Positions 24,282-32,506 of a stretch of DNA of 64,000 bases are shown in pieces (the stretch's first letter is position 1; every line of letters starts with the position of its first letter). The notes beneath the pieces were generated by a model. That model was not told the DNA's origin. It made no database searches and saw nothing but the letters and a program-made list of their open reading frames with translations. The translations under genes and the position numbers were made by a program. The stretch is from Phenylobacterium sp. (GTDB lineage: Bacteria; Pseudomonadota; Alphaproteobacteria; Caulobacterales; Caulobacteraceae), in contig SSMU01000030.1 of NCBI GenBank assembly GCA_004799545.1, positions 310,001 through 374,000 of the forward strand. Reading direction: 5' to 3'.

Positions 24282-24845
24282 CTACTGGACCGTGAACTTG
24301 ATCGTTGGCGACTGGAAGTAGGACTTGCCGTCAGCCGACACGACCCTGACCACCACCGTATGGGCGCCGGGCGCGAGCGTGCCGGGCGCGAGCGTCGTCT
24401 TATAACCGGTGGCCGAGAGGCTCGAATTCTGCTTCGCGGTCGCCACGTCGGGGCGCGCCTGGCCGTAGGTGGTGCCATAGAGGCGGCCGTCGATATCCAG
24501 GTCGACGCCCTTGGCGGGGACCTTGGCCGGGCCGTCGAACCCGAAGCCCGACATCTCGATCGGCGCAGCCCCGGAGACCGCGCCCGGCTTCTTCAGCGGA
24601 TCGAGGATGGTCCCGATATGGTCGAGATAGAAACCCGGGAACTCCGGCCGCAGGATCAGGCCCTGGGAGAGCACCGGCGTGGCGGGAACCGATGCGGAGC
24701 CGGCCTGGGCCGGGGCGGCGGCCGCAGCGGGCGTGGCCCCCGCGGCCGGCGTCGGCTGGACCTGGGCTTCGCGATCCTTCGGCTGGTCGCAGGCGGCGAG
24801 CGCCAGCAGGCCTACGGCGGACGCGACGATGGCGATCTGCTTCAT
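24282..24845 (-). CDS. predicted lipoprotein, unknown function
   Basis: 187 aa from ATG 24845 with GAGGGCGAC upstream. The signal sequence MKQIAIVASAVGLLALAAC has a lipobox with Cys19. An Ala/Pro-rich linker (residues ~30-60) leads to a C-terminal domain FDGPAKVPAKGVDLDIDGRL then PGAHTVVVRVVSADGKSYFQ that looks like an Ig-type or carbohydrate-binding beta-sandwich. A 15-bp perfect tandem repeat (24366-24395) duplicates a five-residue unit in the TLAPG stretch. First gene of the sugar operon. Confidence 0.75.
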   Translation of the reverse strand: MKQIAIVASAVGLLALAACDQPKDREAQVQPTPAAGATPAAAAAPAQAGSASVPATPVLSQGLILRPEFPGFYLDHIGTILDPLKKPGAVSGAAPIEMSGFGFDGPAKVPAKGVDLDIDGRLYGTTYGQARPDVATAKQNSSLSATGYKTTLAPGTLAPGAHTVVVRVVSADGKSYFQSPTIKFTVQ

Positions 24846-24873
24846 GTCGCCCTCCCTCTTCAATGGGCGAAGG

Positions 24874-24894
24874 CCCGCCGGGGTCACCGGCGGG
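24874..24894 (-). terminator. stem-loop terminator downstream of tRNA-Ala
   Basis: Perfect 8-bp stem CCCGCCGG/CCGGCGGG with a 5-nt loop, 7 bp beyond the tRNA 3' end on the minus strand. Only a short pyrimidine run follows (CCTTCG), so it may need Rho. It also lies upstream of the lipoprotein start at 24845. Confidence 0.5.
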
Positions 24895-24900
24895 TCTTCA

Positions 24901-24976
24901 TGGTGGAGCTAAGCGGAGTCGAACCGCTGACCTCTTGAATGCCATTCAAGCGCTCTACCAACTGAGCTATAGCCCC
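24901..24976 (-). tRNA. tRNA-Ala (anticodon GGC)
   Basis: 76 nt including encoded CCA (24903-24901). Acceptor GGGGCTA pairs with TAGCTCC and includes the G3:U70 wobble pair, the alanine identity element. D-arm GCTCAGTTGGTAGAGC, anticodon stem CTTGA/TCAAG with loop ATGGCAT giving GGC, T-arm AGCGGTTCGACTCCGCT. Reads GCC and GCU. Confidence 0.97.
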
Positions 24977-25096
24977 GAGGTCGTCTCCCGTTAGGACGGG
25001 CCCGCGAGAGGCGCGGAACCTATTCAAACCGGTGGACACGATCAAGAGCGCCCGCGCGCGATTTTTGTCGCGGCGCGGCCAGCCCCTCAGAAAGTC

Positions 25097-25570
25097 CTAG
25101 TCTTCCTCGCCCTCGCCGGGGAGGCCTTCGATCTCGGAATCGTCGAAGTCGTCGTCTTCCTCTTCCAGGAAGGGCACGTCGGCGTCGTCCTCAACATCTT
25201 CCTCTTCGTCGGTGAATTCGGCGAGGTCCTCGGTGACCGGGCTGACGCCGGGTTCGGCGCCGTCCTCCTCTTCGTCGTCGTCGGCGGCCAGCGGCGGCTC
25301 GTCGGCCACCTCGTCCAGCTCCGGCGTGACGACGTCTTCTTCCTCTTCGTCTTCCGCCTCGGCGGGCTCGAGGACCTGATCCTCGCGCTCTTCCTCAGCC
25401 TCGGGCTCGGGCGTCACGACGCGGGCGCGGACGCGCCGGTTGCGGATCGCCTCGTCAGGATCGAACTCGTTGGCGCACTTGGGACAATGCGCCGGGCGCT
25501 TGCCCAAATCGTAGAATTTCGCCTGGCAGTGGGGGCAGATCTGTTTGGCGCCCAGCTCGGGATTGGCCAA
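25097..25570 (-). CDS. TIGR02300 family zinc-ribbon/acidic-tail protein
   Basis: 157 aa from TTG 25570, supported by AGAGG upstream and by the family start ANPELGAKQICPHCQAKFYD. Residues 12-34 carry two CXXC pairs (CPHC and CPKC), likely binding zinc. From residue ~48 on the protein is mostly Glu and Asp, a long disordered acidic tail. The family is restricted to alphaproteobacteria and has no established role. The tRNA-Ala/TIGR02300/aroA order is common in the class. Confidence 0.88.
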   Translation of the reverse strand: MANPELGAKQICPHCQAKFYDLGKRPAHCPKCANEFDPDEAIRNRRVRARVVTPEPEAEEEREDQVLEPAEAEDEEEEDVVTPELDEVADEPPLAADDDEEEDGAEPGVSPVTEDLAEFTDEEEDVEDDADVPFLEEEDDDFDDSEIEGLPGEGEED

Positions 25571-25696
25571 TGTGTGCCTCTGAACAGTGTCGGGGGTGTC
25601 GCGGAAAAGCGGGCTCCCTTGCCATGGGCGGGGGCGGCTGTCAAAAGCAATCCCCCTCGTAAAACCCGAAGCCGGCGGGAGGCTCGTTTTCGACCG

Positions 25697-27040
25697 ATGA
25701 CGGCGGCTGAACTGACCGCCAGCCGCACGGGCGCCCTGAGGGGCCGCGTGCGGGCTCCGGGGGACAAGTCCATCTCCCACCGCGCCCTGATCCTGGGCGC
25801 GCTGGCCACGGGGGAAACCCGCATCGAGGGCCTGCTCGAGGGGGAGGACGTGCTGCGCACGGCCGACGCCATGCGGGCCTTTGGCGCGACCGTCGAACAG
25901 CTCGGTGACGGCCGCTGGCGGGTGGTGGGCGAGGGCGGCTTCTCCGAGCCCGCCGACGTGGTCGACTGCGGCAACTCCGGCACCGGCGTCCGGCTGATCA
26001 TGGGGGCCGCGGCCGGTTTTGCGATCTCCGCCACCTTCACCGGCGATGAGTCCCTGCGCGGCCGGCCGATGCGCCGGGTGCTCAGGCCCCTGGGCGAGAT
26101 GGGCGCGACCTGGACCGCCAGCGCCGGCGATCGGCTGCCGCTGACCCTGCGGGGCGGGGGTTTGAGACATATCGCCTATGAGCTGCCGGAGCCGTCGGCC
26201 CAGGTGAAGTCGGCGGTGCTGCTGGCCGGCCTGCACGCCGAGGGCGGCGCGGAGGTCATCGAGCCGGAAGCCACCCGCGACCACACCGAGCGCATGCTGC
26301 GGGCCTTCGGGGCGCGGGTGGAGGTCACCGAACAAGGCCATGGGCGGCGCATCGGGCTGCCGGGCGGCCAGGCGCTGACCGGGACCGCGGTGCAGGTCCC
26401 CGGCGACCCGTCCTCGGCGGCCTTCCCGCTGGTGGCGGCGCTGATCACCCCGGGCTCGGAGGTGACCGTGGAAGGCGTGCTGCTCAACCCGTTGCGCACC
26501 GGCCTGCTGGAGACCCTGCGCGAAATGGGCGCCGACCTGACGTTCTCGAACCTGCGCGAGGCGGGCGGCGAGCAGGTGGGCGACGTCACCGCGCGGCACT
26601 CCGCCCTGCGCGGCGTCACCGTGCCGCCGGAGCGCGCGCCCTCGATGATCGACGAATATCCGATCCTCGGCGTCGCCGCGGCCTTCGCCGAGGGGCCGAC
26701 GGTGATGCGTGGCCTGGCCGAGCTCAGGGTCAAGGAAAGCGACCGCATCGCCCTGATGGCCGCGGGCCTCGCCGCCTGCGGCGTGGGCGTCGAGGAGGAG
26801 CCGGAGGGGCTGACGGTGGTGGGCGCGGCGCGCGCCAACCACGGCGTCGCCGGCGGCGCGCGGGTGACCACCCACGGCGACCACCGCATCGCCATGTCCC
26901 ACCTGATCCTTGGCCTGGCCAGCGAGCGCCCCGTGGCGGTCGACCAGCCCGGCATGATCGCCACCAGCTTCCCGGGTTTCGTGGAGCTGATGCGCGGGCT
27001 CGGCGGGGCGATCGGCGACGAGGTTCGGCAGGCGGTATGA
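25697..27040 (+). CDS. aroA: 3-phosphoshikimate 1-carboxyvinyltransferase (EPSP synthase)
   Basis: 447 aa from ATG 25697; upstream in-frame starts would run into the TIGR02300 gene. Motifs: APGDKSISHRALILGALA, DCGNSGTGVRLIMGAAAG, FTGDESLRGRPMRRVLRPLG, VPGDPSSAAFPLVAALITPG and the C-terminal RVTTHGDHRIAMSHLILG. It makes EPSP from shikimate-3-phosphate and PEP for chorismate. Residues around the glyphosate site (GNSGT, with G-D-x-S rather than GNAGT-type) resemble class II enzymes, which tend to be less sensitive, but this cannot be decided here. Overlaps cmk by 4 bp. Confidence 0.96.
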   Translation: MTAAELTASRTGALRGRVRAPGDKSISHRALILGALATGETRIEGLLEGEDVLRTADAMRAFGATVEQLGDGRWRVVGEGGFSEPADVVDCGNSGTGVRLIMGAAAGFAISATFTGDESLRGRPMRRVLRPLGEMGATWTASAGDRLPLTLRGGGLRHIAYELPEPSAQVKSAVLLAGLHAEGGAEVIEPEATRDHTERMLRAFGARVEVTEQGHGRRIGLPGGQALTGTAVQVPGDPSSAAFPLVAALITPGSEVTVEGVLLNPLRTGLLETLREMGADLTFSNLREAGGEQVGDVTARHSALRGVTVPPERAPSMIDEYPILGVAAAFAEGPTVMRGLAELRVKESDRIALMAAGLAACGVGVEEEPEGLTVVGAARANHGVAGGARVTTHGDHRIAMSHLILGLASERPVAVDQPGMIATSFPGFVELMRGLGGAIGDEVRQAV

Positions 27041-27684
27041 GCGGCCCCTTCGTCATCGCCGTCGACGGGCCGGCGGCCTCGGGCAAGGGGACCATCGCCA
27101 AGGGCCTGGGCGAGGCGTTCCGCCTGCCGGTGTTGGACACCGGCCTGCTCTACCGCGCCGTGGGCGTTCTGGCGGAGCGGGCGGGGGAACTGGACAATGC
27201 GGAGGCCTGCGCCGCCGCCGCGGTCACCATGACCGCCGACCAGCTCGACGATCCGCGGCTGCGCACCCGCGAGGCCGGCGAGATGGCGAGCCAGGCCGCC
27301 GTCCACCCCGAGGTCCGCGCCGCCCTCCTGGAATACCAGCGCACCTTCGCCGCCCAGGAAGGCGGCGCGATCCTCGACGGGCGCGACATCGGCACGGTGA
27401 TCTGTCCGACCGCCCCGGCGAAGCTCTATGTCACCGCGACGCCCGAGGTGCGGGCCGACCGGCGATGGAAGCAGCTGCAGGCCCAGGGCGACGCCGTCAG
27501 CCTCGAGGAGGTGCTCGCCGACATCCGCCTCCGCGACCAGCGCGACGGCGACCGCGACGCGGCCCCCATGCGGCGCGCGCCGGACGCAGTCTTGCTGGAC
27601 ACCTCTGAAATGACTATAGAGCAGGCCGCCGATGCGGCCCGCCGCATCGTCGAGGCGGCGCGCGCCCGCTGGGAAAATTCCTAA
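27037..27684 (+). CDS. cmk: cytidylate kinase
   Basis: 215 aa. P-loop AVDGPAASGKGTIAKGLGEA, then LLYRAVG, DGRDIGTVICPTAPAKLYVT (substrate-binding) and IRLRDQRDGDRDAAPMRRAP. It phosphorylates CMP and dCMP. Its ATG overlaps the aroA stop (ATGA); the aroA-cmk-rpsA order is highly conserved in alphaproteobacteria. Confidence 0.96.
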   Translation: MSGPFVIAVDGPAASGKGTIAKGLGEAFRLPVLDTGLLYRAVGVLAERAGELDNAEACAAAAVTMTADQLDDPRLRTREAGEMASQAAVHPEVRAALLEYQRTFAAQEGGAILDGRDIGTVICPTAPAKLYVTATPEVRADRRWKQLQAQGDAVSLEEVLADIRLRDQRDGDRDAAPMRRAPDAVLLDTSEMTIEQAADAARRIVEAARARWENS

Positions 27685-27745
27685 GGGATTTCTTCAGCCG
27701 AGCAATCCCACCGCGCCTCACCCTCGCAAGCTGCGGGCAGAATGA

Positions 27746-27775
27746 ACCGGTGCGGGTATTCCCGCGCCATTCGGT
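27746..27775 (+). promoter_or_regulatory. stem-loop in the rpsA leader
   Basis: ACCG (27746-27749) pairs with CGGT (27772-27775), enclosing GTGCGGG/CCCGCGC (one G-U pair) around a TATT loop. It lies ~80 bp before the rpsA ATG. It might be an autoregulatory target for S1 or a terminator of the cmk transcript; no T-tract follows. Confidence 0.4.
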
Positions 27776-27855
27776 CCAACCCCTAACCGATGTGGGGATA
27801 CCGTCCGACGCCTCCGGCGCGCGGACCCCGCGTCATTTGAAGACGAAAGAGACCT

Positions 27856-29565
27856 ATGGCTGACGATATGAGCCTCAACCCCTCGCGGGACGATTTTTCC
27901 GCCCTGCTCGAAGAGTCCCTCGGCGGACGTGATCTGATGGAAGGCCAAGTGGTCCACGGCAAGGTCGTGGCCATCGAGAAGGACTTCGCCATCATCGACG
28001 TCGGTCTGAAGACCGAAGGCCGCGTGCCGCTGAAGGAATTCGGCCAGGGCGATGAAAGCAAGGTCCCGCTGAAGCCGGGCGACACCGTCGAGGTGTTCCT
28101 GGAGCGCGTCGAGAACGCCCTGGGCGAGGCGGTGATCAGCCGCGAGAAGGCCCGCCGCGAGGAAGCCTGGACGCGCCTGGAAGCCATCTACGAGCGCAAC
28201 GAGCCCGTGCAGGGCGTGATCGTCGGCCGCGTGAAGGGCGGCTTCACCGTCGACCTCGGCGGCGCCTCGGCCTTCCTGCCGGGCAGCCAGGTCGACATCC
28301 GCCCGGTGCGCGACGTCGGCCCGCTGATGGGCCGCGAGCAGCCGTTCGCGATCCTCAAGATGGACCGCCCGCGGGGCAATATCGTGGTCTCGCGCCGCGC
28401 CATCCTGGAAGAAGCCCGCGCCGAACAGCGCACCGAGCTGGTCAGCCAGCTGCAGGAAGGCGAAGTCCGCGAAGGCGTGGTCAAGAACATCACCGACTAC
28501 GGCGCGTTCGTGGACCTGGGCGGCATCGACGGCCTGCTGCACGTCACCGACATGAGCTGGAAGCGCGTCTCCCACCCCAGCCAGGTGCTGGCGGTCGGCG
28601 ACACGGTCAAGGTGCAGATCGTCAAGATCAACCCCGAGACCCAGCGCATCTCGCTCGGCATGAAGCAGCTGCAGTCCGACCCGTGGGACGGCGTCGAGGC
28701 CAAGTACCCGGTGGGCGCCAAGTTCACGGGCCGCATCACCAACATCACCGACTACGGCGCCTTCGTGGAGCTGGAAGCCGGTGTGGAAGGCCTGGTCCAC
28801 GTGTCGGAAATGAGCTGGACCAAGAAGAACGTCCATCCCGGCAAGATCGTCTCCACCTCGCAGGAAGTGGAAGTGGTCGTGCTGGACGTCGACGCCTCCA
28901 AGCGCCGCATCTCGCTGGGCCTCAAGCAGGCCATGGCCAATCCGTGGGAGGCCTTCGTGGAGGCTCACCCGGTCGGCTCGACCGTGGAAGGCGAGGTCAA
29001 GAACGCCACCGAGTTCGGCCTGTTCATCGGCCTGGACAGCGACATCGACGGGATGGTGCACCTGTCCGACCTGGACTGGACCGCCCCCGGCGAGGAAGCC
29101 ATCGCCCGCTACACCAAGGGCGAGATGGTCAAGGCCCGGGTGCTGGACGTCGACGTCGAGAAGGAACGCATCTCGCTCGGCATCAAGCAGCTGGCCGGCG
29201 ACCCAATGACCGGCGACAGCTTCCGCAAGGGCCAGACCGTGACGGTGACGGTGACCGAGATCACCTCGGGCGGCATCGAAGTGAAGTTCGGCGAGGACGA
29301 AGCGCCGATGACGGCCTTCATCCGCAAGTCGGACCTGTCGCGTGACCGCGCCGACCAACGGCCGGAGCGGTTCGCCGTCGGCGACCGCATGGACGCCCAG
29401 ATCACCAACGTGGACAAGGCCGCGCGCCGCGTCTCGCTGTCGGTGAAGGCCCTGGAGATGGCCGAGGAGAAGGAAGCCATCCAGCAGTTCGGCTCCTCCG
29501 ACTCCGGCGCCTCGCTGGGCGACATCCTGGGCGCGGCCCTGCGCGAAAAGGCCCAGAAGGACTAG
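27856..29565 (+). CDS. rpsA: 30S ribosomal protein S1
   Basis: 569 aa with six consecutive S1 (OB-fold) repeats, recognisable by recurring ITDYGAFVDLGG / ITDYGAFVELEA / ATEFGLFIGLDS and RRISLG-type ends. Repeats 1-2 bind the ribosome and 3-6 bind mRNA. Codon use is strongly biased to C/G third bases, as for a highly expressed gene. The start has AAGAGACCT upstream. Followed by a strong terminator and ihfB. Confidence 0.97.
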   Translation: MADDMSLNPSRDDFSALLEESLGGRDLMEGQVVHGKVVAIEKDFAIIDVGLKTEGRVPLKEFGQGDESKVPLKPGDTVEVFLERVENALGEAVISREKARREEAWTRLEAIYERNEPVQGVIVGRVKGGFTVDLGGASAFLPGSQVDIRPVRDVGPLMGREQPFAILKMDRPRGNIVVSRRAILEEARAEQRTELVSQLQEGEVREGVVKNITDYGAFVDLGGIDGLLHVTDMSWKRVSHPSQVLAVGDTVKVQIVKINPETQRISLGMKQLQSDPWDGVEAKYPVGAKFTGRITNITDYGAFVELEAGVEGLVHVSEMSWTKKNVHPGKIVSTSQEVEVVVLDVDASKRRISLGLKQAMANPWEAFVEAHPVGSTVEGEVKNATEFGLFIGLDSDIDGMVHLSDLDWTAPGEEAIARYTKGEMVKARVLDVDVEKERISLGIKQLAGDPMTGDSFRKGQTVTVTVTEITSGGIEVKFGEDEAPMTAFIRKSDLSRDRADQRPERFAVGDRMDAQITNVDKAARRVSLSVKALEMAEEKEAIQQFGSSDSGASLGDILGAALREKAQKD

Positions 29566-29602
29566 GACGACTGTCAGTTCAGCCGAAAGGCTTGATTGCG
29601 AG

Positions 29603-29632
29603 CGGCGGATCGGGTGACCGGTCCGCCGTTTT
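29603..29632 (+). terminator. Rho-independent terminator after rpsA
   Basis: Stem CGGCGGA (29603-29609) with TCCGCCG (29622-29628), extended inside by TCGG/CCGG around a short GTGA loop, directly followed by TTTT (29629-29632). It begins 37 bp after the rpsA stop. The clearest intrinsic terminator in the window. Confidence 0.85.
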
Positions 29633-29792
29633 CGCGTGCCGGCCGCCTGTCACGCGAGCAATTCGAACCTGCGCGCCAGGGTTGTCATGCCACAGTTCCC
29701 GACAAGCGTGGCCGTGACGTGGTTAAGCTCCGAATTGCGCCTTGAATACAAAGGCGGGTTCTTCCATGGTCGCGCCGTTCGAGGGGTCCCCG

Positions 29793-30080
29793 ATGATCAA
29801 GTCTGAATTGATCGCCAAGCTGGCCGACGAAAATCCGCACCTCACCCAGCGCGATATCGAGCGCCTGGTGGGCGTCGTGCTGGAACGGATGATCCTGGCC
29901 CTGGAGAACGGCGGCCGCGTCGAGCTGCGCGGCTTCGGCGCGCTGTCCGTGCGCTCCCGCGACGCCCGGGCGGGGCGCAATCCGCGCACCGGCGAGCCGG
30001 TCTCGGTGCGCGCCAAGCACGTGCCGTTCTTCAAGAGCGGCAAGGAGCTTCGCGAGCGGCTCAACGTGGACGAGGACTAG
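29793..30080 (+). CDS. ihfB: integration host factor subunit beta
   Basis: 95 aa from ATG 29793, chosen by the GAGGGG Shine-Dalgarno and because family members begin MIKSELI; upstream TTG/ATG starts add 9-17 foreign residues. HU/IHF fold with GRVELRGFGALSVRSRDARA and NPRTGEPVSV, the beta-arm with the intercalating Pro. With IhfA it bends DNA sharply at promoters and origins. Follows rpsA, as in most proteobacteria. Confidence 0.95.
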   Translation: MIKSELIAKLADENPHLTQRDIERLVGVVLERMILALENGGRVELRGFGALSVRSRDARAGRNPRTGEPVSVRAKHVPFFKSGKELRERLNVDED

Positions 30081-30089
30081 GGTCTGGCC

Positions 30090-30572
30090 GTGAGCCTGCC
30101 GAAGCAGCTCAGCGAGGCGGCGGAGCGACGCGTTCCGATCCTCGGCGAGTTCCGCGAGTTCATCGCCCGCGGCAACGTCATCGACCTGGCGGTCGGCGTG
30201 ATCCTCGGCGCGGCGTTCGGCGACATCGTGAAATCGCTGGTCGACCAGGTGGTGATGCCGGTGGTTGGGCTCGGCACCTCGGGCATCGACTTCGCCCAGC
30301 TCAAGTGGGTCCTGAAGCCGGACAACCCGGCGACCAAGGTCAATGAGGAGGTGGCGATCCAGTACGGCGCCTTCCTCAACACCATGATCAAGTTCGTGAT
30401 CATCGCCTGGGTGGTGTTCCTGATGGTCAAGCTGGTCAACTCGATCCGCCGCCGCGATGCGGCCAAGCCGGACAGCGACAAGGCCGTCGCGCCCGGCCCG
30501 CAGGAGGCGCTGCTGATGGAGATCCGCGACCTCCTGAAGGCCCAGCAGCCGCCGACCATCACGCGGCACTAG
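30090..30572 (+). CDS. mscL: large-conductance mechanosensitive channel
   Basis: 160 aa from GTG 30090, 9 bp after ihfB. TM1 with FREFIARGNVIDLAVGVILG and AAFGDIVKSLVDQVVMPVVG, a periplasmic loop, TM2 FLNTMIKFVIIAWVVFLMVK, and a charged C-terminal helix LLMEIRDLLKAQ that bundles the pentamer. Opens under membrane tension to protect from osmotic downshock. Confidence 0.96.
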   Translation: MSLPKQLSEAAERRVPILGEFREFIARGNVIDLAVGVILGAAFGDIVKSLVDQVVMPVVGLGTSGIDFAQLKWVLKPDNPATKVNEEVAIQYGAFLNTMIKFVIIAWVVFLMVKLVNSIRRRDAAKPDSDKAVAPGPQEALLMEIRDLLKAQQPPTITRH

Positions 30573-30610
30573 GGCTTGCGCAGGCGCTTGCGGCGCCCCT
30601 AATCCCGACC

Positions 30611-31252
30611 ATGGGCGTCAGCACCAAGATCTGTGGGATCACCACGCCGGAAGCCGCGCGCGCGGCGCTGGGCGGCGGGGCGGCGTTCCTGGGCTTCGTG
30701 TTCTTCGAGAAGAGCCCGCGCTACCTGGCCATCGAGGCGGCGGCGCGGCTGGCCGAGCCGGTGCGGGGCCGGGCGAAGATCGTGGCCCTGGCGGTCGATC
30801 CCAGCGACGCCGAGGTTGACCGCATCGCCCAGGGGCTGCGGCCCGACTACATCCAGCTGCATGGGCGCGAGACGCCGGCCCGGGTGCGCGAAGTGGCGGC
30901 CCGCATGGGCGTGGGCGCGATCAAGGTGCTGTCGGTGGGCGAAGCCGCCGACGTGGACGCCGCGGCCAACTACGAGACCGTCGTCGAGCACCTGATGTTC
31001 GACGCCCGTCCGCCGAAGAACGCGGACCGGCCGGGCGGCCTGGGCGGCGTCTTCGACTGGAGCCTGCTGGCGGGCCGCCGGTTCCAGAGGCCGTGGCTGC
31101 TGGCGGGGGGCCTCGACCCCTGGAACGTCGCCGAGGCGGTGCAGCAGTCCGGCGCGCCGATCGTGGACGTTTCCTCTGGCGTGGAGCGCGGACCCGGCCT
31201 AAAGGACCCCGCCTTGATCACGGCGTTCCTCGACGCCGCCCGCAAGGCCTGA
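30611..31252 (+). CDS. trpF: phosphoribosylanthranilate isomerase
   Basis: 213 aa TIM barrel. STKICGITTPEAARAALGGG (catalytic Cys), FLGFVFFEKSPRYL, DYIQLHGRETPARVREV and WLLAGGLDPWNVAEAVQQ then DVSSGVERGPGLKDPALI (catalytic Asp and phosphate loop). Third enzyme of tryptophan synthesis. First gene of trpF-trpB-trpA-accD-folC. Confidence 0.96.
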   Translation: MGVSTKICGITTPEAARAALGGGAAFLGFVFFEKSPRYLAIEAAARLAEPVRGRAKIVALAVDPSDAEVDRIAQGLRPDYIQLHGRETPARVREVAARMGVGAIKVLSVGEAADVDAAANYETVVEHLMFDARPPKNADRPGGLGGVFDWSLLAGRRFQRPWLLAGGLDPWNVAEAVQQSGAPIVDVSSGVERGPGLKDPALITAFLDAARKA

Positions 31253-31288
31253 TGACGTCATAAGCGATCTTGTGAACCCCTTGATATC

Positions 31289-32506
31289 GTGACCTCTCTG
31301 GCCCGCCCCAACGACTACACGGCCTATCCTGACGCCGAGGGCCGCTTCGGCGACTACGGCGGCCGCTACGTGCCCGAGACCCTGATGCCGCTGGTCCACG
31401 AGCTGGACGCCGCCTATCGCGCGGCCAAGGCGGACGCGGGCTTCCAGGCCGAGCTCGGGGGCTATCTGAAGCACTATGTCGGCCGCCCGAGCCCGCTCTA
31501 TCTGGCCGAGCGGCTGACCGCCCACTACGGCGGGGCGAAGGTCTATTTCAAGCGCGAGGAGCTGAACCACACCGGCGCGCACAAGATCAACAACTGCATG
31601 GGCCAGATCCTCTTGGCCATGCGGATGGGCAAGACCCGGATCATCGCCGAGACCGGGGCCGGCCAGCACGGGGTGGCGACCGCCACGGTCTGCGCCCGCT
31701 TCGGCCTGCCCTGCGTGGTCTATATGGGCGAGGTCGACGTGGCGCGGCAGGAGCCCAACGTCTTCCGGATGAACCTGCTGGGCGCGGAAGTCCGGCCGGT
31801 GACCTCCGGCTCGGCGACCCTCAAGGACGCCATGAACGAAGCCCTGCGGGATTGGGTGACCAATGTCGAGGACACCTACTATCTGATCGGCTCGGCGGCG
31901 GGTCCCCACCCCTATCCGGAGATGGTCCGCGACTTCCAGGCGGTGATCGGCCAGGAGGCGCGCGCCCAGGTGCTGGAGATGGAGGGCCGGCTGCCTGACG
32001 CCGTGGTGGCCTGCGTCGGCGGCGGCTCCAACGCCATCGGCCTGTTCCACCCGTTCCTCAACGACGAGGGCGTGAAGCTCATCGGCGTCGAGGCGGCGGG
32101 CGAGGGGATGCAGGGTCGGCACGCGGCGGCGATCAACGGCGGCCGGCCGGGCGTGCTGCACGGCAACAAGACCTACCTGCTGCAGGACGGCGAGGGCCAG
32201 ATCACCGAGGCCCACTCGATCTCGGCGGGCCTGGACTATCCCGGGATCGGGCCGGAGCACTCCTGGCTGCACGACGTCGGCCGCGCGAAATACCTGACGG
32301 CGACCGATCAGGAGGCGCTGGCCGCCTTCCAGCTCTGCGCCGAGCTGGAGGGGATCATCCCGGCCCTGGAAAGCTCCCACGCCATCGCCCGCCTGCCGGA
32401 GATCGTCGCCGAGGTGGGCAAGGACGGCGTCGTGGTGCTCAACCTCTCCGGCCGCGGCGACAAGGACGTGGCGACGGTGGCGGCGGCCCTGGGGCGGAAG
32501 ATTTGA
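31289..32506 (+). CDS. trpB: tryptophan synthase beta chain
   Basis: 405 aa from GTG 31289. PLP site KREELNHTGAHKINNCMGQI containing the Schiff-base Lys, GAGQHGVATATVCARFGLPC, and phosphate-binding CVGGGSNAIGLFHPF; C-terminal LNLSGRGDKDVATV. Joins indole and serine to tryptophan in an alpha2-beta2 complex. Its stop overlaps the trpA start (TTGA). Confidence 0.97.
   Translation: MTSLARPNDYTAYPDAEGRFGDYGGRYVPETLMPLVHELDAAYRAAKADAGFQAELGGYLKHYVGRPSPLYLAERLTAHYGGAKVYFKREELNHTGAHKINNCMGQILLAMRMGKTRIIAETGAGQHGVATATVCARFGLPCVVYMGEVDVARQEPNVFRMNLLGAEVRPVTSGSATLKDAMNEALRDWVTNVEDTYYLIGSAAGPHPYPEMVRDFQAVIGQEARAQVLEMEGRLPDAVVACVGGGSNAIGLFHPFLNDEGVKLIGVEAAGEGMQGRHAAAINGGRPGVLHGNKTYLLQDGEGQITEAHSISAGLDYPGIGPEHSWLHDVGRAKYLTATDQEALAAFQLCAELEGIIPALESSHAIARLPEIVAEVGKDGVVVLNLSGRGDKDVATVAAALGRKI

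Noticed and set aside
21687..24938. 1083-codon open frame on the plus strand
   Set aside because: It is antisense to five well-supported genes, and its translation is low-complexity Gly/Arg/His/Val sequence typical of GC-rich shadows.
25097..25290. Acidic tail of TIGR02300 as a frameshifted or low-quality region
   Set aside because: The Glu/Asp-rich tail is a known trait of the family and the frame is intact to the stop.
27856..29565. Repeated motifs in rpsA as a possible DNA repeat array
   Set aside because: They are the six S1 protein domains; DNA similarity is low and no direct repeat array or CRISPR spacing exists.
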